Below are positions 53,386 to 61,386 of a stretch of DNA of 64,000 nucleotides, one piece after another. The translations under genes were made by a program, and so were the position numbers. This DNA is from Bradyrhizobium niftali. Lineage in GTDB: Bacteria > Pseudomonadota > Alphaproteobacteria > Rhizobiales > Xanthobacteraceae. The stretch covers positions 87,668-151,667 of the forward strand of contig NZ_SPQT01000025.1 of assembly GCF_004571025.1 (NCBI RefSeq), in the 5' to 3' direction. The notes under the pieces are model-generated. The model ran no database searches. It saw nothing but the letters and a program-made list of their open reading frames with translations, and was not told where the DNA came from. Positions within the stretch are counted from its first letter, which is position 1. Each line of letters starts with the position of its first letter.

Positions 53386-55818
53386 CTACGCCCCCATTTT
53401 CTTTTTGAGAGCCGCCAACCTGGCCAGCGACTCCTCCGAGGTCATCGCGTACGACGCCGCGATCTCACTTCCCTGCTTTTCCGTCTTCTTGACCGGATCG
53501 CTCACGCTGGCGCGTTCCGCATCCCTACGGGCTTGGTTCCGGGCACGATGCTTATTCGCTTTCCGCGTGGCGGCAGCGCCGCCTCTGCGAGGTGCCTTGT
53601 CGCGCAAGCGGTCGTCCTCACGTTCTCGCGCGGGCAAGCCCTGCGGAATATCCGTCGTCTCGGATCCGTCGATCGGAGGCGGCCCCTTCACGCGCACCAC
53701 GGTGTCGCCGTCGACCAGTTGCGGACGGTCGAGTTCGGCCGCTGTCTTGCGCGCATCGCGATACGGGATGAATGGAATCTTCTCCCTGAGCGCGCGGCTG
53801 AAGGCCGCCCGCGCGGTGTAACGTTCGTCGTCGGTATGGAACGCCAAATTCCGTTCGTCCTTGAACTTCATGATATCCGCCGCGGTCTTCCACGAGAGGC
53901 CGCTCGAAAATCTTGGATGAATGTTCGGCAGCCTGACATTCTTCTTCTGGACGAAATCCCAAACGTGGATGAAGGAGCAGTCGGGCGAATCCCACGTGCA
54001 TAGCAGGGGAATGGTGCCACTCGACTTCGGTCCTTTCCTCTGATCCCGCTTCTTGGCGAAGCGAAGCAGCCGGTCCAACAATGCCGTTGTGATGGCTTGG
54101 TCGTGGAAGCGGTGGTTGCGTAACCTGACGCCCTCTGCAGTCAGGAGGACGATGTCGGACCGACCGAGCACCTTGTCCAACTCGGTGACGTCGTCGACAG
54201 TCCACCTCCCCTTGTCGAGCAGGCTGGCGCGCCATCGAAGGGCCGGCACGATCTTCTCCTCACCGTGCGGTTCGACATGGTAGATCGTGACGATCGCCTC
54301 CCACATCTTGTCGAACAGCCACTCCTTCGTGTGGATGGCTTTGATCTCGGGATGCAGGTTGAGCGCATCCATCTCGTCCGGTTTGAGCGGAATTCCCTCT
54401 TCCAGCCTATGCCACAGCATCGTGTTGAGCGTGCCGAACGCACGCTCTACGTAACTTTTGAATTCTCCCGACTTGACGGGCGCCCAGATCACGTCGATGC
54501 CGCATGCTTCGCAGCAAACCTGAAAGCTCATTCCGACAAATTCCCACCCATTGTCGACGATGACCGTCCCGGGCTTGCCCCAACCGTCCGTAGCTCCCTT
54601 GTGATGTCCGAAGCGATCGATGAGAAAGTTCTTCCTGCGAACGACCTGGCGCAGGCAGAGGAGAGCCGAATAGACTGAGGGATTTTCGTACGTAATGACG
54701 GCGCCTACGATCATCCGCGAGTAGACGTCGATGGCGAGGGTGAGCCACGGACGTTCGACGAGTGTCTTCACGCCGTCCTCGTCGTAGATCACGGCCCACG
54801 CGTCGATCCTGGTATGATCGATCATTACGAATTCGAGCGCCCTGGTCGCCTTGATGGGACGACCACGACCAATGAAGCGGCGGCGCGCCTTCTCCTCTCC
54901 GTACTTGGTCTTGCAGGACCAGTAGTTTTCGCCCGCGTTGATCCAAAGGCGGAGCGTTTCCTCCGTCGGACGGGGGAGCACTTTCAGATCGAACGGAATT
55001 TCCTCGTCGCGCAGATCAGGAAGTCCCTTCTCCCTGCGCGCCTCGTTCAGCTTGGCAACTTCGGCCTGGCGGCGATCGTTGTCCTTCTTCAGGCGATCGT
55101 AGAATTCGGCGATGACGTAACTCTTTCGTACTTCCCGTTTTGCCCAGAACGTCGCATTCATTTCGACGGCTTTTTCGAGGACGGCGTCCGGCCAGCGCCG
55201 TGCCCCATGCTTCTGGCCACGCCTGCTCAAGAAGGCGGACAAAGGACGATTTCCGGGCTCGCCGCAGCGGTCGAGCGCGCGAAGCAGGGCGCCTGCGGAA
55301 GGCGTCCATTCGAAATTGGTGCCCTCCAGCACGGTCTTGATGAATTCGTTGACGCCCTTGTGACCGTACCCCGCCGGCATCTCATCGTATGCCATCGCCA
55401 GGAAGCGAAGGACGCGAGCCTCGTCGAGCCGCTTTTTTGCCAGCAAACGCTTCTTCTTTTCCGCAGGCTTAATGTTCGGCTCATCGGGATTCAGTAGGCT
55501 CAGGGGGTCGATGTCTTCGATCGCTCCGGCATCGCGGCCCACGATCTGGATGCGGCAGGCGCGGCCGTCGGAACGCATGGTTTCCCATTCGTCCTTCGAG
55601 ATGAACACTTCGAGGTCGGTCGAAGCTCTCACGAACTTCAGGACGCCGTTGGTGTATAGTTTCTTAAATTCCAGCGTAACGGGCGCAGGTTCGTCGTTCA
55701 GCCAGACGGCATAGGACTCGTCGACCGTGACATCGAGCGGAGCCAGATCGATATGATCGTCGGCAGCCGGCGGCTCGCCGTTCAGGTCAGGACGCGTGAG
55801 TATCTGTATGGCTGTCAT
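53386..55818 (-). CDS. tnsB: TnsB/TniA-like DDE transposase
   Basis: Transposase of 810 residues. Residues about 130-230 hold the DNA-binding domain that recognises the end repeats. The RNase H-like catalytic core shows D334 in MIDHTRID, D422 in IVDNGWEF and E458 in KSYVERAFG, a complete DDE triad. A beta-barrel and a C-terminal basic, lysine/arginine-rich tail that would contact TnsC follow. It is longer than TniA proteins of about 560 and close to Tn7 TnsB (702). Its start overlaps the small gene upstream by 4 bases (ATGA). Confidence 0.93.
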   Translation of the reverse strand: MTAIQILTRPDLNGEPPAADDHIDLAPLDVTVDESYAVWLNDEPAPVTLEFKKLYTNGVLKFVRASTDLEVFISKDEWETMRSDGRACRIQIVGRDAGAIEDIDPLSLLNPDEPNIKPAEKKKRLLAKKRLDEARVLRFLAMAYDEMPAGYGHKGVNEFIKTVLEGTNFEWTPSAGALLRALDRCGEPGNRPLSAFLSRRGQKHGARRWPDAVLEKAVEMNATFWAKREVRKSYVIAEFYDRLKKDNDRRQAEVAKLNEARREKGLPDLRDEEIPFDLKVLPRPTEETLRLWINAGENYWSCKTKYGEEKARRRFIGRGRPIKATRALEFVMIDHTRIDAWAVIYDEDGVKTLVERPWLTLAIDVYSRMIVGAVITYENPSVYSALLCLRQVVRRKNFLIDRFGHHKGATDGWGKPGTVIVDNGWEFVGMSFQVCCEACGIDVIWAPVKSGEFKSYVERAFGTLNTMLWHRLEEGIPLKPDEMDALNLHPEIKAIHTKEWLFDKMWEAIVTIYHVEPHGEEKIVPALRWRASLLDKGRWTVDDVTELDKVLGRSDIVLLTAEGVRLRNHRFHDQAITTALLDRLLRFAKKRDQRKGPKSSGTIPLLCTWDSPDCSFIHVWDFVQKKNVRLPNIHPRFSSGLSWKTAADIMKFKDERNLAFHTDDERYTARAAFSRALREKIPFIPYRDARKTAAELDRPQLVDGDTVVRVKGPPPIDGSETTDIPQGLPAREREDDRLRDKAPRRGGAAATRKANKHRARNQARRDAERASVSDPVKKTEKQGSEIAASYAMTSEESLARLAALKKKMGA

Positions 55819-56123
55819 GGCAGCGCTTCGCCGTTGCCGGCCGACGAAACGCGGGAATCGTTACCCGATACCGATGTCATGTTGCGTTTGGGATCGCCGC
55901 CCCTCTGTAACGCGCGGCGCAACCTTCTCGGCGAAGGCCGCCAATCGAGATCGGCACCTTCGAGAATCTCGTCGATGAATCTGGATAACGCCGCATTGCT
56001 TCGTGCGACGGGATCGGAGTCGTATCGCGAAACCAAGAACGACAACAATTCAGCCCTCGACAAGCTTTCGAGCGCGCGCAACGACATCGGCTTTCCTTTC
56101 GGTTCGAGGCAATGGAACATCAC
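55815..56123 (-). CDS. Stand-alone paralogue of the TnsB N-terminal domain
   Basis: Small protein of 102 residues between tnsA and tnsB, overlapping both by 4 bases, so it is clearly translated with them. Residues 24-84 align without gaps to TnsB residues 134-194, with about 23 identities: AELLSFL/ARVLRFL, YD..P, FI...LEG, W.PS..L.RAL.R.G.P. It thus copies the TnsB DNA-binding region but lacks any catalytic part. It may bind the transposon ends and repress or tune transposition, or replace TnsB in some complex. The start could also be the ATG at residue 13. Confidence 0.8.
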   Translation of the reverse strand: MMFHCLEPKGKPMSLRALESLSRAELLSFLVSRYDSDPVARSNAALSRFIDEILEGADLDWRPSPRRLRRALQRGGDPKRNMTSVSGNDSRVSSAGNGEALP

Positions 56124-56977
56124 AACAGCGCTCCACCATCGTTCATCAAGCGCACGGTCGGATCACGCTTGATGTCTATCGTCAGATCTATGCTGACCAT
56201 GCGGCGGACGTGCAACGCCGCGAGCGCGGCACGTCCGGCAGGACCTGCCGCGATCGCCGCCGCCACGGTCGAGTACGGAGCCGAGCCCCCCGCCGCCGTC
56301 AGCACGTGCACGACGCGGGCGACGTCGATCGCGGTTACCGCGGTCTTCCGATCGAGCCATACTTCGTGACCAGCGGTCCAATCGGCCGCCGTGGGTAGGT
56401 CGCGAGAACGAAAGATCGTGAAGAACGAATAGCCGATGCGACTGTACACGTCCTTCGCCAGCTCGAGCTTGTGCTGGTAATCAGGATCCTTATTCCGACG
56501 ATCATTGTCCTCTTTCGCTTCGACCACGAGATGGCGGCCGTCGAACGGCGCCCCGTCGGGCTTCCACTGCATCGCAGCGAGCCAAAACGGCGCGCCTTTG
56601 TTCAAAGCGCATACGAACCGTGCATCCACGATGAGTTCGAAGTCGGGAAAAAAATCGAGAGTCGTTGCAGACCCGGTGACCCTCATCGTCAGCTTGTGCG
56701 GTTGGCTCATAAAATACCGCACCGGACTGGCAACCTCGACGATTTCCATGAAAGGGTATTCGACCTTCATGGACTCCCAGGGCAGCGAACGGTGGCCAGC
56801 CTTAATGCAAAGCGGACGCCCTGTCGGATGCGGTTCGCGTCCGGTGATCAGGGGGCGTACCGGTCCGCCCGTGTCCGATTCCTGGATGGTTGCGAGGGTT
56901 CGTTCGTTGAGAAGCTCGACCTCTCGTTTGAGGATCAGCTTGCGCAAGCCGTTCATATTAAGTGCCCTCATACGCAT
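56120..56977 (-). CDS. tnsA: TnsA-like endonuclease
   Basis: Protein of 285 residues. The restriction-enzyme-like core shows a GHRSLPWES motif with E68, PD at 111-112 in FFPDFEL and an E-x-K in VVEAKED (153-155), the acidic and lysine residues expected of TnsA, which cuts the 5' strand so that the element moves by cut-and-paste. The C-terminal region has a winged-helix-like character (YSTVAAAIAAGPAGRAALAALHVRRMVSIDL) that would contact TnsC. It heads the operon, separated from tnsB by the small gene. Confidence 0.88.
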   Translation of the reverse strand: MRMRALNMNGLRKLILKREVELLNERTLATIQESDTGGPVRPLITGREPHPTGRPLCIKAGHRSLPWESMKVEYPFMEIVEVASPVRYFMSQPHKLTMRVTGSATTLDFFPDFELIVDARFVCALNKGAPFWLAAMQWKPDGAPFDGRHLVVEAKEDNDRRNKDPDYQHKLELAKDVYSRIGYSFFTIFRSRDLPTAADWTAGHEVWLDRKTAVTAIDVARVVHVLTAAGGSAPYSTVAAAIAAGPAGRAALAALHVRRMVSIDLTIDIKRDPTVRLMNDGGALL

Positions 56978-57895
56978 ACAAACGCTGAATTTCGTGATTA
57001 CAAAAGGCGCATTTCCTCCCGTACGTGGCGCAAAGTGTTCGACTTGTTCGACTCACACGATCTTCCTGTCACGGCGTGGAAGATTGCCCGCTCACCGGCG
57101 GGCGGATCGACCCGAACGATGCATTCGATGGTGCAGGCGAGGCCACTTTCCGATTACCAGCGTGCTCAACGGGCGGTGCCAGCGCTTGCTGGATAATCTC
57201 CGTCCGGCATCCAGAGGCAGCGGTCGCGCTCGACTTCTCTTTAATCGGGACTGAGGATTCCTTGATCACATCGTCACCTCCGCACAACAGAGCTCTATTG
57301 CCTTGCCTGCACGCAGGCAAAAGCCTTCACCACCTTGGTGTTTCAGCCTTTTCCAAATGACCAGGAGGACGATTAAACAGCCCCGTCGATATTGGGGGGC
57401 AGCGTTGCTGTGCCTCCGTCCGTGGGAACACCACTTGTTAGGCGCTCCGCATCGCAAGCCAAAGTCTACTGAATGGGCTGCACCTTCGGCAAGGAAAATT
57501 ATCGACGGATCAAGGAGTTAAGCAGTCGAATCCTTGAAACAAACTCCAGAACCACCCCGATGAAAGCCGGTTACGGAATGTTCGTTGGCTCATGAGCCGA
57601 TGCAAGGATTCGAATAACTGTCGGGCTAAAAATCTTAGGTTTGGCCGACAGTTACTGATTCGTTTTTATAGAAATCGATCGAGACGAGCATCGAATATTT
57701 CTATCCTCGAAGGTGCTACGAATCCTTGCGCTATCGACCAGTTCTTGCCGCTGGTAACGAATCCGTGAAACGGAGCGCTGAAGAGCGAAGCAGATTGATG
57801 GGGCCATGAAATCAGCACACGTCAATTCCTCGCCTACTAGCATGGGCGTCGCAAAAAGATCATGCGTGACGAAGGATTGCCTAGAACGGCTTAAA
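56978..57895. other. Transposon upstream region with no clear gene
   Basis: About 918 bases right of tnsA. It must hold the promoter of the transposition operon. Short frames (for example 57652-57939 on the reverse strand, 95 codons) do not look convincing. TCGAATCCTTGA at 57529 and its near inverse around 57602-57613 form a loose pair, and a long palindrome is at 57615-57654. Confidence 0.5.
57615..57654. repeat. Ten-base perfect inverted repeat of unknown role
   Basis: TAACTGTCGG at 57615-57624 and CCGACAGTTA at 57645-57654 are separated by 20 bases that themselves contain CTAA-AAATC-TTAG. It could be a recombinase crossover site or a transcript hairpin. Although TGTCGG resembles element termini, no spaced transposase sites accompany it. 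Confidence 0.6.
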
Positions 57896-58508
57896 TCATT
57901 GCGACCCAACGACCTCAGAACGAACACCACCGTGATCACGCAGCCTCACAGGCGTCTTCGAACCGAGCTGTTGGGAATCTAGATCCAGTAATATGAGATT
58001 GGCACAGGCCATCGCCATGATGGCGCGGCTCCCGCGGGAACCAGGCTCTAGTATTTCTTGGAGAACGAGACCCAGTTCCATTGAATCTCGTCCGGAAAGC
58101 AGCTTCTGTATACCCAGCCGGAGTGCGAGCGGCACGTGATGTCGGTTGTACAACCAGAACAGTCCTGAATTGCTGAAGCGAGGGAAGGGTTAGAGCCTCG
58201 ATGGGAATTTTGAGCTCCTGAATGACGATCAGCACCAACCCTTCTTGTTCAAGGTCTCTGAGCGGCCGGGGGGGAATGATGTCGAGAAGAGTTCGTTCAC
58301 TCTCGCGCTGGACTACGATTGCATCGACATCCACATGTTCCGCGCCCACGGACGTTGATTTGATATAGTCGATTGAACGAACGGCAGCGTCGAGAGAGAA
58401 TTGGATTAGGGCATCCTTGATAGCGGGGTGTCGAATTGGAATAGCCGCAGTTGTTTTGGCCGAGGTGAATTGCTCGGGTGGACTCGCGGCGTGACTGTTA
58501 TCGAACAT
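57896..58508 (-). pseudogene. Frameshifted cargo gene of unknown function
   Basis: Two overlapping frames join into one sensible protein of about 200 residues. The first frame runs from the ATG at 58508 to about 58150 (MFDNSHAASPPEQF ... PIEALTLPSLQQFRTV). The second continues as LYNRHHVPLALRLGIQKLL ... AMACANLILLDLDSQQLG down to 57896. The switch lies near 58148-58160 and needs a one-base change. I do not recognise the family. It is either a recent pseudogene or a sequencing error. Confidence 0.55.
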
Positions 58509-58887
58509 GTCTGTTCTCAGTTCTCAATGCACCCAAAGCAGTAGAGTCAATCCTGGCGGACCGTCTGCGTACGGCAGACATAACGGTGCCTTCGTGTGCG
58601 GCTGTAATTGCAAAACTGCGAGATCCGCAGCGGAGGACTGTGGCGTGTGCATCTGAGATGGTCGATCCGACCTAGCGTGGCCGTCACATCCGCTCGATTA
58701 AATCCAAGCATCCTATCTTCGCTGGATGGTGCACGGCGGAGATCAACAAATGCATCGGCCACTCGATCGTAACGACAAGCGACAACAGACGGACGACCAT
58801 CAACTACCTGCTGAACGAGGTGAACGTTTTCAAAGCCAGGCTCGATCGGTACCAAAACGCCAACAGCGTGTACCATGCACCGAGTCA
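58509..58887. other. Region with possible decayed forward reading frame
   Basis: No complete gene. A forward frame open from about 58675 to 59005 reads naturally for some 50 codons (PIFAGWCTAEINKC, RTTINYLLNEVNVFKARL) but has no start codon before 58820. It may be a gene fragment. It partly overlaps the small membrane protein gene on the other strand. Confidence 0.35.
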
Positions 58888-59175
58888 TCAGCTTTTTGCC
58901 GGTTCGAAAGAGGCGCCCGGGCGCACCGCATTCCTCACACGTGCAATGCGAGCACGCCTCGGCCCGGCTAGACCGATCGCGTATTTCACGTGCGTCGCGA
59001 TGTAGCCGATCAGCGCGACGATACCCGCGATGCCGATCGACCAGAAGAAGGTCGGCAGGAACGGAAATAAGAAGAATGACTGCGCGTAACTGCCGGCGAG
59101 GATGAGGATCGCGGCTGAAGCCAACAACGCCGTTGTTAACAGATAGCTGCCCAGGGCCGCGACGGTATCGAACAC
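58888..59175 (-). CDS. Small membrane protein
   Basis: Reading frame of 95 residues with two or three strongly hydrophobic segments (YLLTTALLASAAILILAG, FFLFPFLPTFFW, IGIAGIVALIGYIA) and a basic C-terminus. The hydrophobic pattern makes it a believable gene. I recognise no family. It lies in the accessory region between the frameshifted gene and the unpaired transposon end at 59463. Confidence 0.5.
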   Translation of the reverse strand: MFDTVAALGSYLLTTALLASAAILILAGSYAQSFFLFPFLPTFFWSIGIAGIVALIGYIATHVKYAIGLAGPRRARIARVRNAVRPGASFEPAKS

Positions 59176-59229
59176 TCCGATAAAGAACGGAATTGCGTTG
59201 GGACCAGCCCCCTGCTCGCTCCGGTACCC

Positions 59230-59454
59230 TCAGCAGCTTTTCAGCCGAACCCAATGCAACGCCGCAACAATGGAGGTGGGCCGCGACAGACCAACATTGG
59301 CGGCCATCGCGACCGCCTCTTTGGTGAAGACGAATTTCCGGGCAGCACGCACCCAGCGCCGCAGGGTCGATAGCATCGCGGCATGGCACGCTCCGTTCGG
59401 ATAACGGATCCCGGTACGCTCGAGGACGGTGTCAGCAAACATAGCTGCCAACAT
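59230..59454 (-). CDS. Short hypothetical protein
   Basis: Reading frame of 74 residues. The C-terminal half (KFVFTKEAVAMAANVGLSRPTSIVAALHWVR) has the rhythm of a DnaA-domain-IV-like helix-turn-helix, but the match is weak. It ends 54 bases before the membrane protein start on the same strand. It may be a fragment or not a gene. Confidence 0.3.
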   Translation of the reverse strand: MLAAMFADTVLERTGIRYPNGACHAAMLSTLRRWVRAARKFVFTKEAVAMAANVGLSRPTSIVAALHWVRLKSC

Positions 59455-59462
59455 GAACCGCC

Positions 59463-59528
59463 TGTGCCGTTAGATCAAAAATGAGTCTGATCTCGGCTAT
59501 CTTGAGTCTGGCCTTGGGAATCTGAGTC
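59463..59528 (+). repeat. Unpaired transposon-end-like repeats
   Basis: TGT at 59463 is followed by GAGTC cores at 59483, 59504 and 59524, spaced 21 and 20 bp. The first core is exactly 20 bp from the TGT, as at the other termini in this region. The orientation is that of a left end. No matching right end or transposase gene was found, so this is probably the remnant of another element. Confidence 0.55.
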
Positions 59529-59657
59529 CGAGGCCGTGCGGGAGCACCCAAGCAGCCCTACTTTCCGATTGGCCTGCAGGGCTCCGTTACTGTGGAGGGA
59601 TTCGACTTCGCAGAAGGTTAGTTGTGCGCATAGACGCATGCCATCTATCGTTTCCAT

Positions 59658-59702
59658 TGTCGTTTCTCGTTTGATCTGAGTCTTTCTGCTTCAATCGGAG
59701 TC
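59658..59702 (+). repeat. Left end of mini-transposon
   Basis: The TGTCGTTTCTCG terminus is followed by GAGTC cores at 59678 and 59698. The second is part of CAATCGGAGTC, which recurs at the other end. Confidence 0.8.
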
Positions 59703-59791
59703 TGACGCCCCGCTGCTGGCCGCCCCGGCGCTAAGGAGCAGCCCCAAGGCCGTCCCTCCTGCGTCCAGCTCCGGCTCGGAAAGCCGTCCCG

Positions 59792-60391
59792 TCAGACAAT
59801 AGCAATCTCTAAGTCGTTCAGGATGGCCGCGAGCTTGGATCGGCGGTCTAGCAGATGCGCCGTGGCGGTCACTGTAACCCTTCCAGCGGCGCGAGCGTAG
59901 AGCGCGATGCAGCGCTCCTCGTTTAGCCTGGAGGGATAGAGTACCCCGTCCGGCTGACTTGAGTGACCGTGGAAGGCAACTGACCAGTGCTGAGCCATCG
60001 ACTGGTCGCGTGCGCCGGCCACATCGGACGGGACGCCCATTTTTATAGGGCCGTCGCCGGTGAGATCCACCAACGTGAGGGGTACGGTGGGACTGACGGT
60101 CGCGATGGAGCGCTTTTCGATCTCACTTTCCTCAATGACGCAGTCGCCGTTTCGGCCGTCGGCGCGATCTCGAAGGATCGTCTCGACGAAAGCAACCTTG
60201 GCGCTGGAGCCGAGGTAGAGCAGCCCGAAGGCCTTGCCGGTGGGATCGCTGAAGCGACTGAGGCCGGGCCCATATCCCAGCGGATTCGGAAACCGCGTTT
60301 CGTAGATGCGGCGCCATGTTGAGCCGGCCGAAATCGTAGCAGTCATCAGACGACGCGTGGCGAATGCCGCGTCCGGCAATGTGGGCGACAA
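59792..60391 (-). CDS. RES-domain toxin
   Basis: Toxin of the RES family, 199 residues if translation starts at the TTG at 60391. It depletes NAD by phosphorolysis or hydrolysis in characterised relatives. The conserved arginine, tyrosine and glutamate region is visible: WRRIYETRFPNPLGYGPGLSRF followed by AFGLLYLGSSAKVAFVETILRD. The C-terminal half holds the LVDLTG and ARDQSMAQHWSVAFH segments. The start is uncertain: an ATG at 60346 would shorten it by 15 residues. It follows the antitoxin stop directly, so the pair is co-translated. Confidence 0.85.
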   Translation of the reverse strand: MSPTLPDAAFATRRLMTATISAGSTWRRIYETRFPNPLGYGPGLSRFSDPTGKAFGLLYLGSSAKVAFVETILRDRADGRNGDCVIEESEIEKRSIATVSPTVPLTLVDLTGDGPIKMGVPSDVAGARDQSMAQHWSVAFHGHSSQPDGVLYPSRLNEERCIALYARAAGRVTVTATAHLLDRRSKLAAILNDLEIAIV

Positions 60392-60393
60392 CC

Positions 60394-61095
60394 TCAGGAG
60401 AAGACGCCGTTCATCTGGTTTTGGGCTACACCCATAACGGCTTCCTGTTGGCCTGCCTTCAAGGCATCCAGGGCAGTCCGTCCGCCGAGCTCCGCGTGCT
60501 TGGTCCGCAGGAACCGATAGACGACCCACGGATGTCTGCCCAGTATCTCAAACAGTTTGGACAAACCGGGCAGCGGCAAGCCGGCGTCCGTGACCTGCCA
60601 GCGTGGATATCTCACCGCGCGGGTTGCTCCCTGCAGTCCGAGGACTTCGCCCCGGCCGCGTTTGACGTTGACTGTCTCATGGGACGCGCCAATGAGCGAA
60701 CCGAAATCGCTCGCCGTCAGCATGTCATCGCCCTTCAAAATCTCGGCGACCTTGACCTGCCCCCGCTCTCTCGCCGCCGCCAGGGCCGATTCCAGCGCGT
60801 CACTCTCCGCGACAGGCGCGGAGACAGGCTCAGCGACAAGTTTCGCATCACCATCCGGCGAGACGCGCACAGTGTAGTCGAGAGGACGCCCCGCCTTCTT
60901 GGCTTTCTTCGCTACCGCGATGTAGCCTTTCAAGATCTTGTCGATCGACCCCTTCCTGGCGATCCGCGAAAGGCCTTCCGACGAGACCTGCAATGTCCTC
61001 ACGGTCGTGTACTTGCCCGTCGCGCCGCGCAGCAGCTTCTTGCCGCGCTTCTTCTTCGCGGTTGCCGGTCGATGCAGTTCCTTCGGTTGCGCCAT
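60394..61095 (-). CDS. Xre/MbcA/ParS-type antitoxin
   Basis: Antitoxin of 233 residues preceding the RES toxin. The N-terminal 100 residues are lysine-rich and contain a TLQVSSEGLSRIARKGSIDKILKGYI segment. A helix-turn-helix-like region follows (LTASDFGSLIGASHETVNVKRG). The C-terminus HPWVVYRFLRTKHAELGGRTALDALKAGQ is the typical toxin-binding tail. I use the ATG at 61095, which has a strong GGGAGGAGG ribosome site; an in-frame ATG 60 bases upstream has none. It is longer than common Xre antitoxins (about 130-160). Confidence 0.83.
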   Translation of the reverse strand: MAQPKELHRPATAKKKRGKKLLRGATGKYTTVRTLQVSSEGLSRIARKGSIDKILKGYIAVAKKAKKAGRPLDYTVRVSPDGDAKLVAEPVSAPVAESDALESALAAARERGQVKVAEILKGDDMLTASDFGSLIGASHETVNVKRGRGEVLGLQGATRAVRYPRWQVTDAGLPLPGLSKLFEILGRHPWVVYRFLRTKHAELGGRTALDALKAGQQEAVMGVAQNQMNGVFS

Positions 61096-61249
61096 CTCGG
61101 ACCTCCTCCCTAAAGTGGGATAGATCATCAATCTTGTCAAGTTCATCAGGTCCATCAGGGGGGCACCCGCAGAGCTTACCGGGAATCAGAATCGGCACTC
61201 CCCACGAGGTCGCAGTCCCGCAACTGGGGCTATCTCTCGGGAACCAAGC

Positions 61250-61381
61250 GACTCCGATGGAGACGTAATGTCAGCAAATTGACTCCGATTGAACCAGCAT
61301 TGACTCCGATGGAAGCGGAAAGCGCCTTCTGAAATCCCTGCCCTTTCCCGCGCTCAAACTCCGATTGAGCGAGAAACGACA
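61250..61381 (-). repeat. Right end of mini-transposon
   Basis: GACTC cores at 61250, 61281 and 61302 and an AACTC at 61357, each in a CCATCGGAGTC- or CAATCGGAGTC-like unit when read inward from the terminus at 61381. Four sites here against two at the left make the ends asymmetric, as in Tn7. Confidence 0.8.
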
Positions 61382-61386
61382 TCCAT

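Larger units (their letters stand above)
49529..56977. mobile_element. Tn7-like transposon, tRNA-proximal end and transposition genes
   Basis: The element starts with TGTCGCGCCAAATTT at 49529, 15 bp beyond the tRNA CCA. It holds tniQ/tnsD-like, tnsC-like, tnsB-like, a small tnsB-domain gene and tnsA-like genes in one leftward operon ending at 56977. The distal end was not found, so 56977 is only the limit of the core genes and cargo may extend further right. Base composition is less GC-rich than in the chromosomal genes to the left. No CRISPR array or cas gene is seen, so targeting is probably by the TniQ protein. Confidence 0.85.
59658..61381. mobile_element. Transposase-less mini-transposon carrying RES/Xre module
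   Basis: The element is 1724 bp. Termini are TGTCGTTTCTCG at 59658-59669 and the exact inverse CGAGAAACGACA at 61370-61381, flanked on both sides by TCCAT (59653-59657 and 61382-61386), a perfect 5-bp target duplication. Transposase-binding-like GAGTC cores lie inside both ends, two on the left (59678, 59698) and four on the right. Only a toxin-antitoxin pair is inside. It must be mobilised in trans, by a Tn7/Tn402- or IS21-type transposase. Confidence 0.88.

Noticed and set aside
57652..57939. 95-codon reverse frame between the palindrome and the frameshifted gene
   Set aside because: No recognisable pattern, weak start, and it overlaps the end of the frameshifted gene in another frame.
59266..59290. 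Inverse TGTCGCG terminus (CCGCGACA) as right end of the Tn7-like element
   Set aside because: No GACTC core 20 bp inside and the following bases (GACCA) do not match the ATCAA at the left boundary.
58547..59389. 280-codon reverse frame over the accessory region
   Set aside because: Composition is cysteine- and arginine-rich with no domain pattern, and it overlaps the more convincing small membrane protein frame.
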